Source: Lotus japonicus (lineage: Eukaryota; Streptophyta; Magnoliopsida; Fabales; Fabaceae). Taken from it: a stretch of DNA of 64,000 nt. The notes below the pieces were generated by a model that did not search any database, was not told the DNA's origin, and saw only the letters and a list, made by a program, of their open reading frames with translations. How positions within the stretch are numbered: the first letter of the stretch is position 1; each line of letters begins with the position of its first letter. Below, in pieces: positions 21,774 through 32,798 of the stretch. Location of the stretch: positions 24,817,038 through 24,881,037 of the forward strand of contig NC_080046.1 of NCBI RefSeq assembly GCF_012489685.1, given 5' to 3'. Both the position numbers and the translations under genes were made by a program.

Positions 21774-23020
21774 TCACTCAAAAGCTGTATTTTTCTTAAA
21801 GCATTTGAAAAATGGAGCTAGCTTGTCGTCCGAGTGAGGGAGGAATTTGGAAAGGGCCGCAATCTGCCCTGTCAGACGCTGCACCTCTTTCACACTGCTT
21901 GGACTCTTCATTTCCTGAATTGCTTTGCACTTGTCCGGGTTGATCTCAATTCCTCTCGATGTTATCATGAAGCCTAGAAACTTTCCTCCTTGTATCCCAA
22001 AAGAACACTTTTCTGGATTGAGTCTCATGTTGTGCTTTCAAACCCTGCCAAAAGCTTCCAGCAAATCTACATGATGATTTTCTCCCAGAACGGATTTTAC
22101 GATCATGTCGTCTACGTAGACCTCCATTTTTCTTCCTACCTGAACTGCGAAGACCCTATCCATCAGTCGTTGATATGTCGCCCCGACATTCTTCAATCCA
22201 AAAGGCATTGTCTGATAGCAGTAATTCACCATGGCGGTCATGAAGGCGTTTTGTCCTCGTCTGAGGGTGCATCTTGATTTGGTGGTAACCCGAGTAGGCG
22301 TCCATTAGGCTCAGCAATTCTTTGCCGGACGCTCCGTCCACCAGTTTGTCTATACTCGGCAATGGGTAAGAATCCTTTGGGCATGCCTTGTTCAGATCCG
22401 TGTAGTCCACGCACATGCGCGATTTCCCGTTTTCCTTCTTTACCATCACCACGTTCGTCAACCATGTAGGATATTTGATTTCACAGATAAATTCCTCCGC
22501 CAGTAATTTGTTTACTTCTTGCTGAACGGCTTTCTCCTTTTCATCGCTCATGCGCCGGCGTGTCTGGGTTACCGGCTTAATCCCGGGGTCCAATGCTAGC
22601 CTATGGCAAATGAAGTTTGGATCAATTCCCGGCATGTCCTTGTGGCTCCATGTTAAAAGATCCATGTTTTCACCCAACAATATTGATAGCCTTTGTTCTT
22701 GGCTCTTAGTCACCCTAGCCTTTGTTCTTACCTTCAACATCTTGTTGTTCTCAAGCTCGCCAAATGTAGTATCAAGGTCGAGGGCACCCCTCACCCACAC
22801 TTGCTCGCCCGCAAACCCCACAAGAGAACCTGTGTAGGAAGTGAGGTCTCTCTCGTCCAAACCGAGCCGATCAAACGCGTTGCTGTAAATAATGTCCGCC
22901 GAACTCCCCTGATCCAAAAGCACTCACTGTACATTGAGCTGATTTACACAGAGCAGGACTACAATCGAGTCATCAAGATGTCGCTTTATTCCAAAAAAGT
23001 CAGCAGATGAAATTGTAATG
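21774..23020 (-). pseudogene. Tat pol: protease and reverse transcriptase
   Basis: Protease: ITISSADFFGIKRHLDD-like lead, a TGA at about 22926, then LLDQGSSADIIY with the catalytic D-Q-G-S. Linker and RT follow from 22700: WLTNVVMVKKENGKSRMCVDYTDLNKA and LLSLMDAYSGYHQI. There is a frameshift near 22245, then YQTMPFGLKN and the catalytic YVDD (about 22115-22126), a TGA near 22031, and the thumb with NPEKCSFGIQGGKFLGF and RLTGQIAALSKF. Domains and order fit Ty3/gypsy pol. At least one frameshift and two stops make it non-functional. Confidence 0.87.
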
Positions 23021-23061
23021 TCAGGATGCGGAAAACCGAAATGGAACCTCCGTAACCGCAT

Positions 23062-23680
23062 TCACTGCCTAGCGTATCTTTTCCTCGCCGCACTTGTGAC
23101 TCCACCTCCTCCGAACCGTTCGGCGATCGTTCCCACTTCTTTAGACGTTGAACTCTTACCGCCCTGAGCACTCATAGGCCTCCTCGCCGCCACCAACTTC
23201 TCGATCACGCGCTGCAAAGCGCGGCATTCCTCTGTAACATGGCCTGTCGCCCGGTGGTACTTGCACCATTCATCTGATCGCCTGGGTGCCCTTGGCTCGC
23301 CGACCATTCGCGTCGCCTGCATTACTTGGAAAATTTCCGTCTGGCCCGGGCTATTCACGGACATCGGCCTTCCTTCTTGAGGGGAAAGTTGCCATTTCCT
23401 TCGCGATTTCCACTGGTCTTTCCTCCTAAACGGCTCAAGTTCCGTCACAGCTTCCACCTCCCGGATCTCTCTACCCTGCTGCTCCAAACAACTGTCAACG
23501 TCGCAGATTAAACGTCTCCAATCCCTATGAGAAACTGACGCCCGAGGTGTTGGCAATCCACCTTCTAAGACCTCTAGTGAGAGCGTTGGAGGCTCCTGCT
23601 CCTCGTTGCGCGACCTTCTCCGCATACCACACGTTGGTGGTCCGCGCGTGTTCTCCAGCTCTCCGTCGCATCATCGACGA
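23062..23680 (-). pseudogene. Tat gag C-terminal remnant
   Basis: An Arg/Glu-rich stretch is followed by EWCKYHRATGHVTEECRALQRVIEKLV, the single Cys/His finger typical of Tat gag C-termini. Only about 120-170 bp separate it from the PBS, so the whole N-terminal capsid part is deleted. The frame leads on towards the protease remnant. Confidence 0.8.
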
Positions 23681-23780
23681 TGTGTCTCCATCAAATTCCA
23701 ATCGCAATCCAAGAATTCTTCCGGAAATACGAAAATCAAAGAAAACTCCACGTAGTCCCGAAATCGAAATCTACCGATCT

Positions 23781-23797
23781 CCATAGACGGCGCCAAA
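23781..23797 (-). promoter_or_regulatory. Tat primer binding site
   Basis: On the minus strand TTTGGCGCCGTCTATGG follows the LTR end GATAGAACA. TGGCGCCGTC-type sites are common in Tat and Athila elements. Confidence 0.82.
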
Positions 23798-23974
23798 TGT
23801 TCTATCCAAGAACATACAGGTGAGGTATGGTACCTAGAGTGAAGGGATTGCAATGTGTGAATTTAGAGAGAGAGAGAGAGTAACCACTTAGAGAGAGAAT
23901 GTAACTGAATTTCAAGTTTGTTATATCTCAAATGAGCTAAGAGTTCCTTACATTCAGTAACCACCCCCTACTTA
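23798..23974 (-). repeat. Tat 5' LTR, PBS-proximal part
   Basis: LTR end TGTTCTATCC on the plus strand (rc GGATAGAACA). Contains a (GA)n run at about 23866-23880. It is cut by the CACTA element at the TTA duplication 23972-23974 and continues at 29196-29332. Confidence 0.7.
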
Positions 23975-23995
23975 CACTACACCAAAAATGGCCTT

Positions 23996-24275
23996 TAACA
24001 GCGGTTGAAAAAAGCTTTTTACAACGATTTTCAGCGGTCCAGAACCGCTGTAGATCTCGCCGCTGTAAAAGCCTTAACAGCGGTTCTAACCGCTGTAAAA
24101 GACGCATTATTTACAGCGGTTGATTTATTAAAACCGCTGTAAATACATACCTACAACAGCTGTTCTCTAGAATAACCGTTGTACTTGAGTCTTCTTTTAC
24201 ACCGGTTTCAGCCGGTAACCGCTGTAATTGATAATATATATAACAGCGGTTCCGTGGTGGAACCGCTGTAATTTG
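23996..24275 (+). repeat. CACTA left subterminal repeats
   Basis: About a dozen copies of cagcggtt or its complement aaccgctg, often as close inverted pairs (for example acagcggttctaaccgctgt near 24070). Subterminal arrays of this kind bind the element's own DNA-binding protein in En/Spm elements. Confidence 0.85.
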
Positions 24276-24859
24276 TTTTTTTTTTTTGGTTGAATTAATT
24301 ACCACACCTGTTCAGCCAAAAGATCAACATTTTTTTTTTCTTAAAGGAAGATATATTGATCATAATTTAACCGAAAGGGTACACATTTCAAAAGCTATGA
24401 AAGATTACAAAATCAATACACATCACCAAACTAAAACAAGGTGTAGCACAGTAACATAAGCTAAAACAAGGTATAGCATATAAACACAGTAACATCTCAT
24501 GCAAACAGAACTTCTGTTCTTATAGCAAGCATATGGACAGAGTAATTCCATGACAGCAAAAAAAAAAACTCCCATAAATGAGTTTCTGCAATAGAAATGT
24601 GCCTTGTTGAGTCTCCAAATCATAAGGACCCTCTCCCCATTTGAGTCTTCCAAACAAAAAAGATCAACATTTTTTAAACACAGGATATCAACCCAGCCAT
24701 AAAATAAACATTTTCTGAACTTCAGCATATCAAAACCAATATATCTAAATATCAAAAGCTTCATAAATTCGAAGCAATTTCTAAAGTGCATAATATCTCA
24801 ACCACGTCCTTAACTTCATCTACCACCATCTCATAGATAACTATCCAATAGATTAAATA
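24276..24859 (-). other. CACTA interior downstream of the protease gene
   Basis: AT-rich, with T-runs near 24273 and 24330. Probably the 3' untranslated region of the gene at 24860-27152. No other feature seen. Confidence 0.5.
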
Positions 24860-27152
24860 CTAAAAACAATTGTAAAAAACATAAGCGGCCCACTCATCTT
24901 TAACTTCACGCAATTGCTCTTCATTGTAGGAAATGAACTGACAATCTTCAAAATACTACAAAACAGCATAAAAATAGAGTTAAGTTACAATTAGAGCTTT
25001 TAAAATCCAATGCGAACGCATATATATCAAAGTTTCTTACTTTCGTTGGGATTACAAGTTGTTGGCGAGTGATGATATCTTTCATGAACTTCATCACATA
25101 ATATCCGCAATCAACATTATTAGTCTGACGAGGGCACTATAAAAGCCAAAGAATAAACACTAAATGAATGTTGTAAACTCAGATATCTTTGTTCTATATA
25201 GAAAACTTCATGTAAATAAAGAGACAAGTTTATAAACAGACACTACTCCATTTTACATTAACTTAGCTACAAGTTATAGGTTGCCAGCTATATCACGAGG
25301 AAAAGGATACTTAGTAGCTACTATATCACAAAGATTACATGTACTTATAGATTAGTGCGACAGTTCTACAAACAATGTCTTGTTACAACAAAAGAACTAC
25401 AAACTTATGACAAATTAGGACAGGTAGCATTCAATCCTAAATACTATAAAGTTTCTCCAAATTGTTAGCACTTAGCATCAATACCGTTGTATATAAACGT
25501 ACTAAACGGTAATAACGAGTTAATATTATACCTCAATGATATCCCACGGAATATAATTTTTCTTTGCTTTGGGTACACTCATATCAGAAGTTGACCGATG
25601 AACCTTCAGAGCCCTAATAAATCCAAGAAAAAATAAGATTTAGAAGTAAACAATTTCCCTTATCATTTCGTATGTCAAAAAAAAAACAAAATCTTGTACT
25701 TACGTATCAAACATAAGCTTCATTTGTTTGCGTTCTGTCAGCTCTTGACATAAAAGATCCAAATAGTATATTCTTTCTTTAAACACATCAATCACTATCA
25801 ACACCCAATGTTCCCTATAGATAAAGCAATACATGAAAAAAATCCACAACACATGACAATATAACCAAATAATTCAAACTTTTCAGCAAAACAAATATGA
25901 TCAGTTCAATATACACAAATTACTCCTCAACAATTACATAGGTTAATAAAAAAATTGACTTACCCAGCATTGAATGGTGCAAGAAACAATTTATCTCTTC
26001 CCGCATGTGTCGTGAAGGCCTCATGCATATAGTTAACTTGTTCAGAAGAGAATTTGGTGGTTTGTGCTGGAGACAAAAAGCTGAACCTCTCTCTCAAACC
26101 ATGTTCGAGCATGACGATTTCATATAAAAACCTTAAATGAGAATACACAAATGAATAACTGAAAAAATTATTATTTCAATAAAAAATAGTAAAAAGACAT
26201 TGGTTGAATGATAGTTTAAGTGATACACTACCTCATGTATAGACAAATCACAGATGCAGATAATTGCTCATGATTCACAATATGCATGATTCCAGGTAAA
26301 CCAAGTGGTTGGTACATTCACAATTGAATATTGCTGGCTCATAAAGTATAGACTTCTATTCATATTTTTTTCACTGATGCTTGAGGAACAATTTGGAGAC
26401 ACTTGATATGATCCACACGATTAAAGTACACATTATCTTGTCCATTTTCTTCATTCATTGGTTGCTTTTGTGTTGATGCTATGGACTCCTTGGTGTTGCC
26501 CGTTGATTTCGTTATCTCATTTGATTGTTTGGGAGTCTAAAAATTAATATTTATGGTTCATATGTAATTACATAAAAATAATTATATGTGAGTAAAAGAT
26601 AGCATGATATGTATACCTCAGAGTTGAATTGTTTTTTTGTTGATGCTATGAGCTCATTTGTGCTTCCAGTTGGTTTCTTTTTCGCCTTCGAGTGTTTGGG
26701 AGACTACAAATTAAATTTATATTTATGGTTAATAGTTGACTAAAATAATATATATAAAGGTAGCATGACATATATGTACCTCAGAATTGAATTGTTTTTG
26801 TGTTGATGCTAAGACTTCATCGGTGTTTTTGGCTGATTTCTTTTTCTCATTGGAATTGGGAGCCTAAAAATTTACATTGATGAAACATAGTTTAATTACA
26901 AACAAATAATATATATATATATAGGTAAAAAGTTAATGACATATATACCTTAGAATTGACTTGAATCAAGTAGATTGGCCATGCCACAAAAGTACCAAGA
27001 GCATCACCAACAATGTGCAAATCAAAATCTTCAAGAGGTACGGGCAATGCTGCCACATCTTCATCTACAACGTCAAAGCTAACCCTGAGATGGTTGGGAG
27101 GTAGTGGCTTATGATGCAAAGTATCACCTGGTAGGTTATAGACCGTTCCCAC
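24860..27152 (-). pseudogene. Ulp1-like (C48) cysteine protease gene inside the CACTA element, nine exons inferred
   Basis: Exons inferred from GT/AG sites and protein continuity: 26949-27152, 26780-26863, 26617-26703, 26232-26536, 25964-26158, 25704-25814, 25532-25613, 25041-25136 and 24860-24955 (TAG at 24860-24862). Exon 1 has LPPNHLRVSFDVVDEDVAALP and GTFVAWPIYLI, resembling an uncharacterised domain often found with plant CACTA protease genes. Exons 2-4 have three similar starts (PK/N-S-x-K-K, ending QFNSE). Exons 6-8 form the Ulp1 fold: EHWVLIVIDV (His), IYYLDLL (Asp), and PRQTNNVDCGYYVMKFM (Gln and Cys), so all four catalytic positions are present. Exon 4 contains TGA at 26360-26362 and a frame change, so the N-terminal half is broken. 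Ulp1 proteases cleave SUMO-like modifiers. The true 5' end was not found. Confidence 0.75.
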
Positions 27153-28678
27153 AACAAAGCTACTTCTAGTAGTTTATTTGAGAATAATTTATTCCCCATA
27201 TATGAAAAACTACCAATTTCTAAGCACACGCTTTCCTTCTTTTTTATTAGGAAAATTAAGTCGTTACTTCTAATAAAAAGATTTTGGCAAACTAATTTAA
27301 TAATTGATATACTATTTAGAAACAGACGAAATAGCAGGTTTGCTGATTCCTCTTTTCGTAATTGATAAGATTTTGGCAATCCTGTACTCTTGTTTGTTCA
27401 ACTACTTATGCAGGTTTTCTCATTCATATCCACATTTATCCAAAAGAACCAAACAAGAGGAACATCCACAACCACAATTACTATCAAAATATGATGGTTT
27501 TGAAGGTTTTTCATTTTTCATTATGACATAAAAAGTAGTCACTTAACAGTAATAATGATCCTAATCACAACTCAAAATCTTGAGGATGAATAACCATAAA
27601 ACTCACCTAAAATCACAACGCAGTGAAGACAAATAATGGAGAACTTGGAATCTAATTAGGTAATTTGTCAATTCCTATAATTGAAGGCTCTAGTATTATT
27701 TTTTCATCTAGTGCTAGTACCCGACAACCACAAAGAGAACAAAAAAAGACAACACAACATAACACACTTAAGTTAAACAGTTGCTATTTTATTTGTATAT
27801 TTTTAGAACATGTTAAACAAGCTGCCGACACTTATTTCCCGAACCTACCCTATTTCTGCAGCCAGTGAGGCTTGGTTCCAAGCCTTTCAATGTTTATCAT
27901 CCATTGCTTTATTCACCTTTCAAACCTCACACTTTATCTCTCTCTTTTGAGTGTGTGTGTGTGTCCCCTTTCTCATCATCATGATTCATAACCAATATCT
28001 TTTACTGCATAAACTACTCCCTCCTGCATCCGGTCTGTGGTTTTGCTATTTACCCCTATGCTAGTGCAACTTTCCCCCATGCCCCTCCACATAGAAGATT
28101 TCAGTGAATGATTTGAAGCTACCTAATTGATATTTGAACTGATACTCTTAGCTGTAAAGCCAAAATTGAAGCTACCTAATTGATATTCATAACAGAACAC
28201 AGTGTAAATAGAACAAATAAAAGATTAATAGCATAGAGTATGGAGAAAATTTCAGGAAATTTCAACAGCAGCAAAACCAACTCAGACCCTAGGCTGTATT
28301 TACAAAAATGAAGAACATCATAGCATCAGATCAAAGTATTACCTTATGAGGAAGAGGAAAATTGCTTGTGGAGAGGAACAATGGAAGGTTGTTAATGAGA
28401 ACAGAGCAACAACCGTGCAGGAAGCGACCCAAAACAAGAGAGGCAGCAACACAGCAGGGACGGAGGCGGAGGCGGCGGGAGGGATGGAGGCGGCAGGAGG
28501 TGGCGAGGGCTTTGAGAGAAGTAGCAAGTCAAGAGTACATCGTGAGGTAGCAGAGTGGTGAAAGATGTAACTGGTAAAAAATAAGGGTTTGCAGTTACAG
28601 ATGTAATTTTACAAAATCAATAAAGAAAATAATACTTATACTTAAAAAACAAATAAACTAACAAAAAGCGTGTAACAA
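27153..28678 (-). other. CACTA interior upstream of the protease gene
   Basis: About 1.5 kb, AT-rich except a GC-rich patch at 28430-28560 that may mark the promoter or first exon. Contains a short (TG)n at 27951-27963. I could not place further exons with confidence and saw no transposase motif. Confidence 0.4.
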
Positions 28679-28883
28679 CCAAGTGGAAAGGACTCATTAT
28701 ATTTTCTGTGGTGCCCCGGGTTTGCATCCCACACAGAACATTCTTTGAACCAATTATTAAAGAAATCAACTAAATCTTATATTAATACTATAAATTGTAC
28801 AAATCTATCATAAAGTGAATCTAGCCTAGTGGAAAGACTATTGCGTTTTTTTAAGGGAACCTGGGTTCGATCCCATACAGAAC
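28679..28883 (+). repeat. Two tRNA-like (SINE-type) units inside the CACTA element
   Basis: Units at about 28679-28738 and 28821-28883 share an A-box-like (ta)g(cc)(t)agtggaaagac and a B-box-like ggttcgatcccatacagaac (second) or gggtttgcatcccacacagaac (first). They resemble the Pol III head of a plant SINE. No poly(A) tail or target duplication was set, so they may be decayed heads only. Confidence 0.4.
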
Positions 28884-28914
28884 CTGAATTCTAGCTTTTT
28901 ATTATGTACGTTAA

Positions 28915-29173
28915 TTTTACAGCGGTTAGTTTAATAAATGCTATAAATAGTGGAACCTATTTTTTACAGCGGTTCAGTATATAAACCGCTATAAAAGCCT
29001 ATTACCGCTCCGTGTTTTTGTGTTTACAGCGCCTTCTAAGAGAACCGCTGTTAAAAGGTAATGCTTTTACAACGGTTAGTTTAATAAATCGCTGTAATAG
29101 CCCATCATTCGCTCCGTGTTTTTGTTTTTACAGCGGCTGCCACCTAAACCGCTGTAAAAGGGGCGCTGTAAAA
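28915..29173 (-). repeat. CACTA right subterminal repeats
   Basis: Multiple tacagcggtt and aaccgctgtaaaag units in both orientations, mirroring the left end. Confidence 0.85.
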
Positions 29174-29192
29174 GCCATTTTCTGGTGTAGTG

Positions 29193-29332
29193 TTATAGGC
29201 TCGGGGTTGAGCCTAATGTCCGTAATCGTCCTTAGTGGGCCTGTTGGGCCTCCCGGGAGAGGCCCAACTCCGTGTCTCGCGCACCGCCCTGAGCCAAGCG
29301 CCCCTGGGCGAGGGCCCTTGGGGTCTCGCCCA
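29193..29332 (-). repeat. Tat 5' LTR, outer part
   Basis: GC-rich sequence (gggcctcccgggaggc-type). It starts TGGGCGAGAC on the minus strand at 29332, where the sequence changes to a gypsy LTR remnant. Together with 23798-23974 it gives an LTR of about 315 bp. The outer boundary is inferred from the change of sequence type. Confidence 0.5.
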
Positions 29333-29893
29333 GTCCAATATATATACACCCAAAGTCTGAAAGTGAGCCTGATGGCAAAGTATACAAGTCTAGTAACACA
29401 AGTGATATGAAAAAAGTGCAGTCATAATTACAAGTTCCTAAAAAAAGTTAGAGAGTCAGCCCAAAACGGCTTCCTTCATACCTCCTACGTCCAACTACAC
29501 CCTGTGATTCCCATCAACGAGTGTCGGGGACCTACCCTGCCGCAAATATACAAACAAATGCTCTTCAAAACACTACGACTCTACGACACTACCCCCCAAC
29601 TCTAATCACCCCTATAGCACGTGTGTTAGTCCTCCTCCTCCTCCTCCTCGCTAGTGTAGTCATCCTCGGCATCAGCGTCCTCCAAGACAATCACCTCAAT
29701 GTCAACATCCACGACCTCATGTCGCTCAATCCGAAACTGAGCCATTGCCACACCAGTATCCACATCCAGCACCTCAGACCTCACGACATGCGCCCTAGGG
29801 TCCACGCGGTAGCCACGTGTAGAGGAAGGTTTGCAGTGCAGGGATGAAGACGCAACCATCAGATCGCTCTTCGGCACTACGTGCCTTGATGGG
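29333..29893 (-). repeat. Remnant of a long gypsy LTR (F3), 3' part
   Basis: Resembles the 3' third of S1 and S3 on the minus strand, including gagagtcagcccaaaacgg on the plus strand, present also in S3 near 30145. It was split by S3 at ATGGG (29889-29893) and resumes at 33503 for about 190 bp. No clean left end: the Tat LTR abuts it. Confidence 0.75.
29626..29877 (-). pseudogene. LTR-encoded acidic-tailed frame in F3, interrupted by S3
   Basis: The minus-strand frame includes RGYRVDPRAHVVRSEVLDVD, then HEVVDVDIEVIVLEDADAE and a run of Glu ending in EED, parallel to the S1 frame at 3411-4115. Its 5' part lies across S3 at 33503-33701. With S3 and one ATGGG copy removed, the two pieces are in register. 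Further upstream in the other frame PLSLEEEDPPVDLS matches the S1 region PTSSSVEEDPEE, implying one frameshift. Function unknown. Confidence 0.5.
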
Positions 29894-30689
29894 TGTACAC
29901 CCCGATTTTCGGGGGGTCACTTTAGTAACTCAAAATTAAAATAAAGCGGAAAAGCATATATTTTTTTTTTCGTTTTTCTTTTAAAGTAAAATACTTTTCA
30001 AACTAAAGACTCAACCCGAAATTGCACAACATGACTAATGTACAAAATAGATATACAGCCTCGCTGTAACCATAAGTAGCAGAAAATGACAAAAGTAAGC
30101 CCGAAGGAAATTCGTACATGTCCTCAAAAGTGGGAGAGTCAGCCCAAAACGGCCTCAATCACACTTCCTACGTCCGACTACTCTCTTTGAGCGTGACATA
30201 GAACCACACAGAAGTAATGGCGAATCAGAGCTATGACCATAACACCCAATATCACTAGACTCTAAAACACCCATGCCCTACACCATTATCATCGACCCTC
30301 ATCTGATCATGCACGAAGTCCGGGTCCTCCTCGAAAGGTCCAGTAGTAGTCATTACGCTCCAGATTCTCCCCGACCGACGAATCATCTCGACTCAGCTGT
30401 TGTACGTCTAGCAGCAGACCGACCACCCAAACACAAACATACACCCAAAGCCAAGGCGCGAGGGTCAACTCACAAAATATAATAGATAATACAAGCAACA
30501 TGTGATTAATAGGGGGTATATACGTATATAGTTTCTTCATGGCCTATCCTAGTGTATATATGTAGCATGTTTCAAATCACAAAAAACAATTCAATCTTCA
30601 ACACGTCAACAGATATAGTTGGGTGCATGGCGTGCCAAATCAATGTCATGCTCAAAAGATGATCCGGATAAATGTCACCATCTCGATGG

Positions 30690-30850
30690 ATGAGACAAGC
30701 CAAGCATCTCGCTCCGTTAAAGCATCACGCTCTTATGAAGCAACCCTCTTATGTAAAGAATCTCGCTTTTATGAAGCAGCTCGCTCCAGTGAAGCATCTC
30801 GCTTAAATGATGCATCTCGCTTCAATGAAGCATCTCGCTCCGATGAAGTC
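30690..30850 (-). repeat. About 20-bp tandem repeat in S3
   Basis: Eight to nine copies of a unit like gaagcatctcgctnnnnt on the plus strand. On the minus strand some units form GCTTCA-T-TGAAGC. The open frame that runs through them on the plus strand is a by-product of the repeat. Confidence 0.8.
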
Positions 30851-31030
30851 CGATCTGAGATCGTTCTTCGGAAAGCCGCACACTCCCCAACAAATGTATG
30901 CATTAATGCAATGTGGTTAGCCAAACAACGAATCGTCCTCGCCAAGGTACGCGTGGTTTGCCAAACAACGAATCGTCCTCGCCAAGGTACGCGTGTCTCG
31001 ATGGCCAACCAAACTGCTCAAAGAGAAAAA

Positions 31031-31285
31031 GAATGCAGCTCGCACTCAGGGACCTTTCAAGTTACCTTGGCTAACCATCTCGATGGCCAAACAACTGCTC
31101 AACAATTAGAGAGAATGTTGCTCGCATTCAGTGACTTCTCGTCACAACGGCTCATCCTCTTGATCACCGAACCAATACTTAACAACCAGGAGTGACATCT
31201 ACACTCAGTGACTTCTCATCACAACGGCTCATCTTCTTGATGACCGAACCAATGGCTCAAGGAGCAAGGAGTGTCATCCGCACTC
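31031..31285 (-). repeat. Four hairpins with varying arms in S3
   Basis: 17-nt palindromes at 31031-31047, 31113-31129, 31190-31206 and 31269-31285. On the minus strand the arms are GAGTG/CATTC (one wobble), GAATG/CATTC, GAGTG/CACTC and GAGTG/CACTC with 7-nt loops. They lie in a roughly 60-80 bp repeat that also contains cactcagtgac and a direct repeat acaacggctcatc. Confidence 0.75.
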
Positions 31286-32789
31286 AGTGACTGCCCGAGT
31301 CACAACACTAGGATCAGCGACACTTCCCGTTTTCCAAACTCATTTCAGATCCTAAGTCTTTCCCAAGAAATTTTTATTACTATTTGAAGATTTTCCATCT
31401 TTAGTTAATGCATTATGAATTTCATTTATGAAGTCAAGTTTCGTTTCTCTTTTGTTCCAAAACTCTATGACTCAAAAGATCCCAATACACCCAAGTAATT
31501 CCCCGGGAAGGTCTCGATTTTAAAATGGCTATGGCTTAGACGTCAGGTCAGAGCCCGCCTAACATTTCCCAAACCTCGTCATTAGCATGGCATAACATCT
31601 CAGTTTCCCACACTCCGAAATCACATAATCATGTGTTATCTCAATTAAGTACAATTCAATGGAGCATATGCAAAACATCATAACTCAGCAGAAATAATGG
31701 CATATAGCTCAGTTCAATATTTAAACATAACAATAGTCATAGTAATAATCAACACATCAACACGAATGTCGGTCGAAGCCCCAGAAAACGGAGACACACA
31801 TCTCAATTGATTAACAATGGCCGAAGCCTCTTAAAACATTTTCCAGTTCAGCTTAATCAATCATCAGCATAAACCATAAACAAGTCGAAGTTATCGACGC
31901 CTAATTCATTATCTAGAAAAGTAAGTTGCCATCACCTATAAGTTTTCCAGCTTCACACAATGGGGTTCCTCCTCTCACTTCACCTAAAGCTCCACAGATT
32001 TCCTCCGTCGGACCTTTGAGCAAACATTGCAGAATTCAACCAAAACAAGTCAGTACTAACCAAACAATATTCACTAATGTTAGACGATGCATTATAAGCT
32101 CTAGAGTACGATAATCTAACACGAGAAGACGAGTTTTCGCGAAAAGTGAAATTTCCTCCCCCTCGGAGGTGCTCTCGGCCGTGCACTACATATAGTGTTC
32201 CGGCTCTTTTTCTTCGATCAAACTTGATTCCTAGGTTATCATGGATCGTATCTAGTTTAAATTAAAGCTCGAAAAAATTATCGGGTTGAAAACTAGAATA
32301 GGGATAATTTGGCCAAGGTTTTTAGCTCAGAAATTCAAAGTTGGAATTTTGAAAAATAAATTTGTTGAGGTTGTTACTAACGACGTTTGTAACAACTAAT
32401 CCTACTGACGCTAAGCTTAGTCGAGATTTTTTGAACAAAAAAGCAAAAGCTCAGTATAAAAATGGGTATTTTGACAGTTTCGCATTCCTACGACGATCCG
32501 GTGAGAATCAGCGGACATCGCCGGAGTAATGGTGATGTAATTGAAAGAAGAATCGAGTTATTTGGACAGTTTTGCAAAAAAACTCAAAACTTTGAGCACA
32601 TAAAGACATGTAGAAAAGTAACAGAATTGACGATCAGAGGTAAGAAGTGGTATCCATACCTCGATGCCTACGCGTAGCAACTGATAGCACGATGATCGGT
32701 CAAGAAGCATCAAAAATCTTTTCTCCCCTCCTTTTCCTCTTGCTCGCGGGTTTGATGGGTGAAATGGTGAAGATGTTTTGATTTTTCAC

Positions 32790-32798
32790 CTATTTATA
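32790..32798 (-). promoter_or_regulatory. TATA box of solo LTR S3
   Basis: TATAAATAG on the minus strand, about 705 bp from the LTR start, equivalent to S1 1250-1258. Confidence 0.68.

Larger units (their letters stand above)
23975..29192. mobile_element. Non-autonomous CACTA (En/Spm-type) transposon
   Basis: 5,218 bp with inverted ends CACTACACCAAAAATGGC (left) and, reverse-complemented, CACTACACCAGAAAATGGC (right), and a 3-bp TTA duplication (23972-23974 and 29193-29195). Both subterminal regions are dense in ACAGCGGTT / AACCGCTGT units. No transposase of the TNP2 type was recognised. The interior carries a spliced Ulp1-like protease gene on the minus strand. It inserted in the Tat LTR. 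Confidence 0.95.
20481..29332 (-). mobile_element. Degenerate Tat-type Ty3/gypsy element, split by a CACTA element
   Basis: Minus-strand order: 5' LTR (29332-29193 plus 23974-23798), PBS, truncated gag, protease, RT, RNase H, a second RNase H and the start of integrase. It ends abruptly at about 20481 within integrase, so the rest and the 3' LTR are lost. Two RNase H domains, the latter with the NNQAEYEALIAGL motif, are characteristic of the Tat (Ogre/Retand) clade. Many stops and frameshifts show age. Confidence 0.88.

Noticed and set aside
29012..29410. Plus-strand frame spanning the CACTA right end and Tat LTR
   Set aside because: It crosses an element junction and a target duplication, so it cannot be an ancestral gene.
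30623..31195. 190-codon open frame with SRxxEASR-like repeats on the plus strand of S3
   Set aside because: It follows the 20-bp tandem repeat and runs antisense to the LTR; no support for a gene.
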